DNA of 40,582 nt. It comes from Armatimonadetes bacterium CG06_land_8_20_14_3_00_66_21 (GTDB lineage: Bacteria; Armatimonadota; Abditibacteriia; CG2-30-66-41). This document shows positions 34,721 to 40,582 of the stretch, piece after piece; the first letter of the stretch is position 1; each line of letters starts with the position of its first letter. The notes under the pieces are model-generated. The model had not been told where the DNA came from, did not search any database, and saw nothing but the letters and a program-made list of their open reading frames with translations. The stretch lies in the NCBI GenBank assembly GCA_002779825.1, contig PEVN01000169.1:1-40582 (forward strand). Direction: 5' to 3'. The position numbers and the translations under genes were made by a program.

Positions 34721-35686
34721 ATGATTAGAGCCGGTGTTTGGGCTGTGAGTGTCGCACTGATCTCGCTGCCAGGAGGCTGCGGCGGGGGCAACTCCGCCCC
34801 CGCGCCGCCCGAGGACGGCGGCAACGCCAAGCCGGAGTTCCGTGGCTTCGACGCAATGACCGCCCTCGGGCTACTCAAGAAGCAAACAGACTTCGGCCCC
34901 CGCCCACCCAAGTCCGCCGCCCATGGGCAGCTCAAGGCCTACCTCGTCGAGACGCTCGGGCAATGGGCAACAGTCACCCAGCAGGACTTCGAGCAACAGG
35001 TGAACGGCGTCACCTACCCCCTGACCAACCTCCTCGGAGTCATTCCTGCCGCTACCCGAAGCAGCAAGACGGCGAAGCGGTCGCGCGCGGGGAAGCGCCT
35101 CATGCTCGCCGCGCACTGGGATACCCGCCTTGTCGCCGATCAGGACCCGGATCCCAACCGCCGTGGCGAGCCGATTCTGGGTGCCAACGATGGCGCCTCG
35201 GGAGTGGCCGTCCTACTCGAAGTGGCCCGCATACTCAGCAAGGACAAGCCCAACGTCGAAGTGGTGATCGCCCTGTTCGACGGGGAGGACTTCGGCGACT
35301 ACCTGTACGGCTCGACCTACTTCTCCAAGCACATGGGCGACTTCAAGCCCGACCAGGCGATCCTGATTGACATGATCGGCGACGCCGACCTGCACGTCCA
35401 ACACGAAACCAACTCGATGAACGCCGCCCCCCAGCTCTTCAACACCGTCGTCAACGCCGCGAAGGAGTTGGGGTTCGAGGACCACTTCGACGGCCGCGAG
35501 ATCGGCATCTGGGACGACCACCTCCCGCTCATCCGCAAAGGCATCCCCGCCATCGACCTCATCGACTTCGACTATGGCCCGGTCAACAGCTACTGGCACA
35601 CCCACGAAGACACCGTGGACAAGTGCAGCGCGGAATCACTACGGGTGATCGGGGAGACGCTGTTGCGGGTGGTGTACGGGATGTAG
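34721..35686 (+). CDS. M28-family peptidase / glutaminyl cyclase-like lipoprotein
   Basis: A 321-residue exported protein. The N-terminus (MIRAGVWAVSVALISLPGGC) is a lipoprotein signal with the lipidated Cys20. The catalytic domain shows the zinc ligands of the M28 aminopeptidase fold: AAHWDTR (His), GANDGASG (Asp), LFDGEDFGD (Glu), and the later IDMIGDADL and HTHEDT. M28 members cleave N-terminal residues; the glutaminyl-peptide cyclotransferase branch shares these exact motifs, and I cannot choose between them. AAAGGA lies eight bases upstream. It is 74 bases behind the phosphoesterase gene and may end the cluster. Confidence 0.88.
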   Translation: MIRAGVWAVSVALISLPGGCGGGNSAPAPPEDGGNAKPEFRGFDAMTALGLLKKQTDFGPRPPKSAAHGQLKAYLVETLGQWATVTQQDFEQQVNGVTYPLTNLLGVIPAATRSSKTAKRSRAGKRLMLAAHWDTRLVADQDPDPNRRGEPILGANDGASGVAVLLEVARILSKDKPNVEVVIALFDGEDFGDYLYGSTYFSKHMGDFKPDQAILIDMIGDADLHVQHETNSMNAAPQLFNTVVNAAKELGFEDHFDGREIGIWDDHLPLIRKGIPAIDLIDFDYGPVNSYWHTHEDTVDKCSAESLRVIGETLLRVVYGM

Positions 35687-35757
35687 GGGCGGGCATCCCT
35701 CCGAACTTGCGGTCCGTGAACAGAGGAGCGACTGCGGGGAGGGGCCGTGAAGCCGGT

Positions 35758-35776
35758 CGCCCCAAGGTATGGGGCG
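35758..35776. terminator. Hairpin between convergent genes (possible bidirectional terminator)
   Basis: CGCCCC (35758-35763) and GGGGCG (35771-35776) form a perfect six-base stem around a seven-base loop in the gap between the convergent M28 and oxidoreductase genes. There is no T-run, so this is a weak call. Confidence 0.35.
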
Positions 35777-35830
35777 GCGCGTCAGGGCCGGCAGCCTCAC
35801 TGCTCGCCCCCACAAAGCTGCTGGCCACAG

Positions 35831-36916
35831 CTACCTGATCGCCACTTCCTTCCCCCGCGCCGCCGACTTGTAGACTGCATCCAGGATCTTCATGACGCGG
35901 AGGCCTTGCTCGGCGGTCGCAAGGGGCTGCTTGCCGGTGCGAATGCACTGCACGAAGTGCTGCATCTCCCAGTCGTAGCCGCCGCCGGCCGGCTTGATCT
36001 CCTCGGTCACCAGCGCGCCCTTGGACTCGCGGATCACGGTCGCCGTGCCGCCGGGGGAGAGCTTGACGCCGCCCTTAGTGCCGAACAACTCCACGCCGCC
36101 GCCCTGGTCGATGACATTGGCGCACCAGCTCGCTTCCAGATGGAGCGCGGCATCACCCCGGAACCGTACCAGCCCGGAAGCCATGTCGTCCACGTCGAAG
36201 GTGCGGCTCTTGCCGAGGGTGAACCCGGGCGGCCAGCCGATCTTCTCCATGCCGGGCACGCGCTCACCCTTGCTCATCCGCGGGCCGAACTTCGCCCACG
36301 TCTGTCCGCTGGCTGCAACCGGCTCCGGGGAGCCCATGAGCCAGAGCGCCAAATCGAGAACGTGGACGCCGATGTCGATGAGCGCGCCGCCCTTCGCCAT
36401 CGAGGCCGTGGTGAACCAGCCGCCGAACCCCGGGATGCCGCGTTGCCGGAGGATGCCGGCCTTGGCGTAGTAGATCTCGCCCAGCGCGCCCTTGTCGATG
36501 AGCTTCTTCACCGCTTGCGAGACGGAGTTGAACCGCATGGTGAAGCCGACCATGAACAGGCAGTTGTTCGCCTCGGCGGCGGCAAGCATCTTCTCGGCTT
36601 CCCGTGCGGTCATCGCCAGCGGCTTCTCGCAGCAGACATGCTTGCCGGCCTTGAACGCGGCAATGGACACCGGGCCGTGGAGCGAGTTCGGCGTGCAGAC
36701 GCTCACACCGTCCAGCTCGTCCAGCTCCATCATCTTCCGGTAGTCGGTGTAGACGTTGGGCACTTGGTACTTCTCCGCCATCTCCACCAACCGCTTCTCG
36801 TCGACGTCGCAGATTGCGGTGATCTCCACGTCCTTCTGCTTTGCGTAGTTCGGCAGGTGGGCGACATCGCCGATGCCGCCGACTCCAACTACTCCGACAC
36901 GGATTCTCCTGGGCAT
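35831..36916 (-). CDS. Gfo/Idh/MocA-family NAD(P)-dependent oxidoreductase
   Basis: A 361-residue cytoplasmic oxidoreductase. The Rossmann start MPRRIRVGVVGVGGIGDVAH (GxGxxG) is followed by ICDVDEKRLVEMAEKY and VCTPNSLHGPVSIAAFKAGKHVCCEKPLA, where EKP is the family signature. The C-terminal domain has GGWFTTASMAKGGALIDIGVHVLD, with D and H in the usual substrate-binding positions. Typical substrates are sugars, inositols and their derivatives. It lies downstream of the GH4 gene on the same strand, so it may act in the same sugar pathway. An inverted repeat separates the two. Confidence 0.95.
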   Translation of the reverse strand: MPRRIRVGVVGVGGIGDVAHLPNYAKQKDVEITAICDVDEKRLVEMAEKYQVPNVYTDYRKMMELDELDGVSVCTPNSLHGPVSIAAFKAGKHVCCEKPLAMTAREAEKMLAAAEANNCLFMVGFTMRFNSVSQAVKKLIDKGALGEIYYAKAGILRQRGIPGFGGWFTTASMAKGGALIDIGVHVLDLALWLMGSPEPVAASGQTWAKFGPRMSKGERVPGMEKIGWPPGFTLGKSRTFDVDDMASGLVRFRGDAALHLEASWCANVIDQGGGVELFGTKGGVKLSPGGTATVIRESKGALVTEEIKPAGGGYDWEMQHFVQCIRTGKQPLATAEQGLRVMKILDAVYKSAARGKEVAIR

Positions 36917-36951
36917 GCAGTCCTCCTCCTTAGGCTCATTCTGGCTACGAC

Positions 36952-37023
36952 TGGAGGGCAGGCGTCAGCCGGTCGCCAACGCTGGGGGCACCGCAGACTG
37001 GACCGGCTGACGCCTGCCCTCCA
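36952..37023. repeat. Perfect 23-base inverted repeat between GH4 and oxidoreductase genes
   Basis: The left arm (36952-36974) begins TGGAGGGCAGGCGTCAGCCG, and the right arm (37001-37023) is its exact complement, with a 26-base loop. The hairpin occupies most of the 113-base gap. It may attenuate expression between the two genes or be a dispersed palindromic element; there is no T-tract. Confidence 0.75.
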
Positions 37024-37029
37024 CACTGG

Positions 37030-38457
37030 TCACTCCGTCGCCTGCTCCGCCAGCTTCCCGAACCGGTGCACGATCGCCAGCGCCGGATCGAGCGGCACGT
37101 CCACGCCAACCGTTCCCTGGGGAATCGCGATGGTTGGGGTCGCTCGTGGTGACTCGCCCCCGAACTGGGGCAGCCACTGCCGCTCTGCTTCCAGCATCTC
37201 CGTCGCCAGGTCGCGGGCTTCCTTGAGCGTCAGCACGGCGGACGTGAGCGGGTCCATCTGGACAGCCTGGCACACCATTTCCGGGTCGCCGTTCAGCGCC
37301 GCATGGACGGCCAAGCCCTGAACGGTACCGTTGCTCTGGCAGAGCGCGGCGCACTGCCGGGGTAAAGCGCCGACGGGCACGGGGTGCAGCCCGGTGCGAT
37401 CCACGTAGATCGGCACCTCGACGCAGCAGTCGGGAGGCAGGTTCGAGATCAGACCGTTGTTGCGGACGTTTCCGTTGAGTTTGAAGACCTTACCGGTCTC
37501 CAGCGCCTCGATGATGTACGAGCAGAACTCGACGCTGCGCGGCGCGAGCTTGGGCGACTCGAAGGCGAGCGGGTCGGTGGTCGCGTACTTCTCCATGATG
37601 TGCTCGCACCACTTCAGGTAGGCGCCCGTCTCGCCGCCGAACGCCGGCTCGTCGCAGTACAGGTCGAGCGCTCGCTGGCTGCTCCGGAACCAGGGTATGT
37701 ACTCCGACAGGTGCCCGGTGCTCTCCGTCATGAAGTAGCCGAAATGCCGCATGACCTCGCCGCGGACCTTCTCGTTGACGTAGTACTCCGGCTTCTCGAA
37801 GTTCTCGCGGAGGAGCGGGTAGAGGTCCTTCCCGCCCCTCGCCAGTTTCAGGAACCACGCCATGTGGTTGGTGCCGGCGCACAGGTAGTCGATCTCGTCC
37901 TTGGGCACGGCGACATACCGGGAGATCAGGTCGAGCGTCGTCTGCACGCCGTGGCACAGCCCGATGAACTTGACATTCGTCGCCTCGCCCAATGCCCAGC
38001 AGCACATCGCCATGGGGTTGGCGTACTGCAGCATCAGCGCGCCGGGACAGAGCTCCTCCATGTCGCGGGCGAGGTCGATCAGCACCGGGATCGTCCGCAG
38101 CGCCCGGAACACGCCGCCCGGTCCGAGCGTGTCGCCAATGCATTGGTCGACACCGTGCTTCATCGGGATCTCGTAGTCCAGCTTGAAGGCGTCGAGCCCG
38201 CCCACCTGGATCATGACGACCACATAGTCGGCGTCCTTGAGCGCCTCCCGCCGGTCGAGGGTAGCGGAGACCGTCGCCGAGAGACCGTTCTCGGTGATCA
38301 TCCGTTGGACGAACGCGTGCATTCTGTCGAGCTTCGGCGCCGTCCGGCTCATCAGCGCGAACTCGCTTCCCTCGAGGCACTCGGTGGAGAGCAGGTCGTT
38401 CATCAACGTCTTGCAGAAGACAATGCTGCCGGCGCCGATCATGGCGATCTTGGGCAT
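37030..38457 (-). CDS. GH4-family alpha-glycosidase (NAD+ and Mn-dependent)
   Basis: A 475-residue enzyme of glycoside hydrolase family 4, which cleaves alpha-glucosides or alpha-galactosides by NAD-dependent oxidation and needs a divalent metal. Signatures: [18 protein letters not shown] (Rossmann), [31 protein letters not shown] (Cys and His metal ligands) and [11 protein letters not shown]. Length is normal for an AglA/MelA-like protein, but glucosidase and galactosidase cannot be told apart. GAGGTGA precedes the ATG at a good distance. Downstream on the same strand is a Gfo/Idh/MocA oxidoreductase, consistent with a sugar-use operon. Confidence 0.93.
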   Translation of the reverse strand: MPKIAMIGAGSIVFCKTLMNDLLSTECLEGSEFALMSRTAPKLDRMHAFVQRMITENGLSATVSATLDRREALKDADYVVVMIQVGGLDAFKLDYEIPMKHGVDQCIGDTLGPGGVFRALRTIPVLIDLARDMEELCPGALMLQYANPMAMCCWALGEATNVKFIGLCHGVQTTLDLISRYVAVPKDEIDYLCAGTNHMAWFLKLARGGKDLYPLLRENFEKPEYYVNEKVRGEVMRHFGYFMTESTGHLSEYIPWFRSSQRALDLYCDEPAFGGETGAYLKWCEHIMEKYATTDPLAFESPKLAPRSVEFCSYIIEALETGKVFKLNGNVRNNGLISNLPPDCCVEVPIYVDRTGLHPVPVGALPRQCAALCQSNGTVQGLAVHAALNGDPEMVCQAVQMDPLTSAVLTLKEARDLATEMLEAERQWLPQFGGESPRATPTIAIPQGTVGVDVPLDPALAIVHRFGKLAEQATE

Positions 38458-38528
38458 ATCAGTTCACCTCGTCTTGAGACGGTTCGCTGGGGGGATGTGG
38501 CGCGGAGCGCGGATTCCCTGGCCTGTCG

Positions 38529-38861
38529 TTACAGCTTCCGAAGGGACTCCTCAACTACTTGGGCATCCGGCCCCACACCGTACGCCTGGCGCTCAGCCAT
38601 GTCGAAGAGACGAGCCAGCAGTTCTCGGTCATCGTCGAGGAGTTGCGGCGACGCAACTTTGGCGAGCTCCGCATTGTTCTCGTCCTTTGCGGCGAGAAGG
38701 TACAGCCCTTCGTTAGCCTTGGCGAGGAATAGGGTCAGCACCCCGTCGTTGCCAGCCTTCGGCAAGGACGCCAGGAACTGCGTGGGATACACACTCGCGC
38801 GCCACTGGAGCTTCTGATGCTTGGTTTTCTCGATTGCCAGATCCACGATGGGATGGGACAT
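38529..38861 (-). CDS. Hypothetical protein, 110 residues
   Basis: A small soluble protein (MSHPIVDLAIEKTKHQKLQWRASVY ... VVEESLRKL) that I do not recognise. It has mixed alpha/beta character and no signal or membrane segment. AAGGAG lies about nine bases before the ATG, inside the end of the upstream gene, and the upstream stop (TAG) is separated from this ATG by one base, so the two genes are translationally coupled. Confidence 0.65.
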   Translation of the reverse strand: MSHPIVDLAIEKTKHQKLQWRASVYPTQFLASLPKAGNDGVLTLFLAKANEGLYLLAAKDENNAELAKVASPQLLDDDRELLARLFDMAERQAYGVGPDAQVVEESLRKL

Positions 38862-38862
38862 T

Positions 38863-39327
38863 CTAATCCACTCCTTGGTCGAGGCGTCTCAGATGGCCGA
38901 CGACTCCCGCCCACCTGCAGACAATCTCAATGGCGGCGTCCGTGGCCCTCCGAGCGTCGATCCCGGACGCTACGGCATCCGGTGGAGAGCCAAAGTCGCG
39001 GAGCCGCTCGGCAACCACATCCACGTCTCGCAGGGCCGCTGTGTCGAAGCGCCTCAGATGCTCTCTGCGCAAGACGTTCATGTGCGCCAGAAGCCGCTCG
39101 GCGGAGCGCTGGACTGCGAACCACTGCTGGGCTGTGACAAGTGCCGACATCTCACGCGCATCAGCCAGGAGTGCGTCCGCCTCCTCTCTGGCACTGCGGC
39201 GTCGCATCTCCGCTCTCACCTCCGCGGCGACCTGCTTCGCGCTTCGTGCCGCACAGAGCGCCACGACTGAGGCAACGAGACCCACCACACTGGCGCTGGC
39301 TCCCACAACGTTCAGCACGACATCCAC
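38863..39327 (-). CDS. Small membrane-anchored helical protein
   Basis: About 154 residues. One membrane helix at the N-terminus (VVGASASVVGLVASVVALCA) is followed by a long, charged, probably coiled helix (VAAEVRAEMRRRSAREEADAL) and a helical C-terminus. It is likely an inner-membrane protein with a cytoplasmic coiled domain. Start at GTG 39327 was chosen because GGAG lies eight bases upstream; GTG 39336 is also possible. The first third of the gene is duplicated at 39791-39895. A promoter is visible (39405-39433). Confidence 0.7.
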   Translation of the reverse strand: MDVVLNVVGASASVVGLVASVVALCAARSAKQVAAEVRAEMRRRSAREEADALLADAREMSALVTAQQWFAVQRSAERLLAHMNVLRREHLRRFDTAALRDVDVVAERLRDFGSPPDAVASGIDARRATDAAIEIVCRWAGVVGHLRRLDQGVD

Positions 39328-39404
39328 ACTGAGCACTCCAGACTGTGAAAGGCGACGGCGGATCTCTTGGCGGCGTTGCGCTCACACCGACACCAGTGTT
39401 TGGA

Positions 39405-39433
39405 ATCATAGCCGATCTACCGCGCGTTGTCTA
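39405..39433 (-). promoter_or_regulatory. Sigma70 promoter of the small membrane-protein gene
   Basis: On the minus strand TAGACA (39433-39428), a 17-base spacer and TATGAT (39410-39405) lie about 70 bases before the start codon. The same sequence is repeated 559 bases downstream (39964-39992). Confidence 0.6.
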
Positions 39434-39526
39434 TTGCGATTGACGACATGGACCCGTCGGGATTCGCCATCGGGCAGGAGTTCATGCGCTACGCACCGAA
39501 CCTCAGTAACCGCAGGAGTTGACTAC

Positions 39527-39829
39527 ATGAACCTCCAGAGAGTCGCCGTCTTCGGCGCCAGCGGCAAGCTTGGCCGGCGGTTGATGCCGCTCCTGGTGGA
39601 GCGGGGACTGACGGTGTGCGCCCTGGTGCACCGAACGCCCGTTGCGACCGAGGGTGTGGAAACGGTCAATGGGAGCATCACGGATCCGGCCGCCGTCCGC
39701 GAGGTGGTCCGGGGTGCCGACTTGGTCGTCCAGATGGCGACCACCAAGGAAGATCCCGACACGTTCTTCGACGTGAGCCTCCGCGGCACGCTGCTTCGCG
39801 CTTCGTGCCGCACAGAGCGCCACGACTGA
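39527..39829 (+). pseudogene. Truncated copy of the epimerase gene
   Basis: The first 88 codons match the intact copy downstream, beginning MNLQRVAVFGASGKLGRRL and running to SLRGTL. The frame then crosses the duplication junction into antisense of the small membrane-protein gene and stops after 12 unrelated codons (ending TERHD). Only the nucleotide-binding part of the fold would be made. The ribosome site (CAGGAG) and start are identical to those of the intact copy. Confidence 0.8.
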
Positions 39830-39895
39830 GGCAACGAGACCCACCACACTGGCGCTGGCTCCCACAACGTTCAGCACGACATCCACACTGAGCAC
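39791..39895 (-). pseudogene. Duplicated 5' fragment of the small membrane-protein gene
   Basis: The start region and membrane helix of the gene at 38863 are repeated exactly, then the frame runs into antisense of the truncated epimerase and remains open to about 39503. The promoter is duplicated too (39964-39992), so a chimeric membrane peptide of up to 130 residues could in principle be made. Confidence 0.7.
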
Positions 39896-40085
39896 TCCAG
39901 ACTGTGAAAGGCGACGGCGGATCTCTTGGCGGCGTTGCGCTCACACCGACACCAGTGTTTGGAATCATAGCCGATCTACCGCGCGTTGTCTATTGCGATT
40001 GACGACATGGACCCGTCGGGATTCGCCATCGGGCAGGAGTTCATGCGCTACGCACCGAACCTCAGTAACCGCAGGAGTTGACTAC

Positions 40086-40582
40086 ATGAACCTCCAGAGA
40101 GTCGCCGTCTTCGGCGCCAGCGGCAAGCTTGGCCGGCGGTTGATGCCGCTCCTGGTGGAGCGGGGACTGACGGTGTGCGCCCTGGTGCACCGAACGCCCG
40201 TTGCGACCGAGGGTGTGGAAACGGTCAATGGGAGCATCACGGATCCGGCCGCCGTCCGCGAGGTGGTCCGGGGTGCCGACCTAGTCGTCCAGATGGCGAC
40301 CACCAAGGAAGACCCGGACACGTTCTTCGACGTGAGCCTCCGCGGCACGCTGAACGTGCTGGAGGCGTGCCGGGGTGAGAGCATTCAGCAGTTCCTGCTG
40401 CTCGGCGGCGATGCGGCCCTGGGCATCTGGTTCTACCCGCAGCCGATCCCCATCGATGAGAACCACTCGCTGACGGCGTACCCCGGCCACTACGCTTTCA
40501 GCAAAGTCATCGAGGAGGTGATGGCGCGGCAGTACGCCATCCAGTACGGGCTGCCGGTGACCATCCTGCGGTCTTCCTGGGT
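40086..40582 (+). CDS. NAD-dependent epimerase/dehydratase (SDR), partial at the window end
   Basis: The first 165 residues of an extended short-chain dehydrogenase. The Rossmann motif GASGKLG (residues 10-16) binds NAD(P); VVQMATTKEDPDTFFDV and LNVLEACRG correspond to the usual substrate-proximal strands; YAFSKVIEE carries the catalytic Tyr-x-x-x-Lys. Substrate is usually a nucleotide-sugar or a sugar derivative. The CAGGAG site eight bases before the ATG is good. The rest of the gene lies outside the window. Confidence 0.88.
   Translation, partial: MNLQRVAVFGASGKLGRRLMPLLVERGLTVCALVHRTPVATEGVETVNGSITDPAAVREVVRGADLVVQMATTKEDPDTFFDVSLRGTLNVLEACRGESIQQFLLLGGDAALGIWFYPQPIPIDENHSLTAYPGHYAFSKVIEEVMARQYAIQYGLPVTILRSSW

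Larger units (their letters stand above)
39232..40349. repeat. 559-base tandem duplication
   Basis: Bases 39232-39790 recur at 39791-40349. The unit contains the start of the small membrane-protein gene, the divergent promoter region and the first part of the epimerase gene. The copies appear identical by eye except for four substitutions (39722, 39724, 39754 and 39757 in copy 1), all synonymous in the epimerase. The junction lies in a short shared sequence (CTCCGCGGC...CTG). Confidence 0.9.

Noticed and set aside
35747..37321. Plus-strand open frame of more than 500 codons over the oxidoreductase gene
   Set aside because: It is antisense to a clear Gfo/Idh/MocA gene, is His/Leu/Arg-rich with no domain, and has no ribosome site.

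Overview
This is a GC-rich bacterial chromosomal window carrying free-living heterotroph functions. Shine-Dalgarno sites (GGAG/AGGAGG) and sigma70-type promoters (for example TTGACA-17-TAAAAT before 29739) are readable. There is no rRNA, tRNA, CRISPR array, phage structural gene or recognisable insertion sequence. The mix of DUF2961 and DUF6785-type proteins, secreted LamG-like and PEGA/TPR proteins, a GH4 enzyme with a Gfo/Idh/MocA oxidoreductase, and relics of PIN and HEPN/MNT modules resembles Armatimonadota, Planctomycetota or related lineages. That assignment is inference from gene content only.

Layout. 1-90: 5' end of an exported protein (minus). 228-1536: decaying toxin-antitoxin island (small HTH-like protein, PIN pseudogene in three frames, HEPN gene with an in-frame TGA, intact minimal nucleotidyltransferase). 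1695-3996: exported endonuclease/phosphatase-family protein and an MBL-fold hydrolase. 4218-10847: a large exported LamG-like protein, a PEGA/TPR protein coupled by a GTGA overlap, and an orphan PAS histidine kinase. 10866-16765 (minus): HEAT-repeat protein, aconitase, and a metal permease fused to an HMA domain. 16986-20432: Trm112-like protein, metallophosphoesterase, and a DUF2961 protein with an embedded pseudopilin-like domain. 20433-20993: a gene-poor stretch with a 21-bp tandem repeat and an inverted repeat. 20994-26299: P1-family peptidase, a clan-A glycoside hydrolase, and a multi-pass DUF6785-type membrane protein. 26368-27819: two small paralogous HTH-like proteins overlapping mutM. 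27993-29477: a membrane-anchored low-complexity protein. 29739-35686: a five-gene same-strand cluster (degenerate HD-GYP, AAA ATPase, M48 protease, metallophosphoesterase, M28 lipoprotein). 35831-38457: GH4 glycosidase and oxidoreductase (minus). 38529-40582: two coupled unknown small genes, then a 559-bp tandem duplication producing one broken and one apparently intact epimerase gene that runs off the window.

Coherent themes are glycan or sugar use (GH4 plus oxidoreductase, the clan-A hydrolase, DUF2961, LamG-like modules) and envelope or signalling (PEGA/TPR with histidine kinase; HD-GYP with AAA and M48). The strongest candidates for something not well described are the HD-GYP-like/AAA/M48 operon with its altered metal site, the DUF2961-pseudopilin fusion, and the pair of hydrophobic-N-terminus HTH proteins locked to mutM. 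The window is also rich in palindromic and minisatellite-like intergenic repeats of several unrelated types. The 559-bp duplication should be checked against reads because it could be an assembly chimera of two strains.
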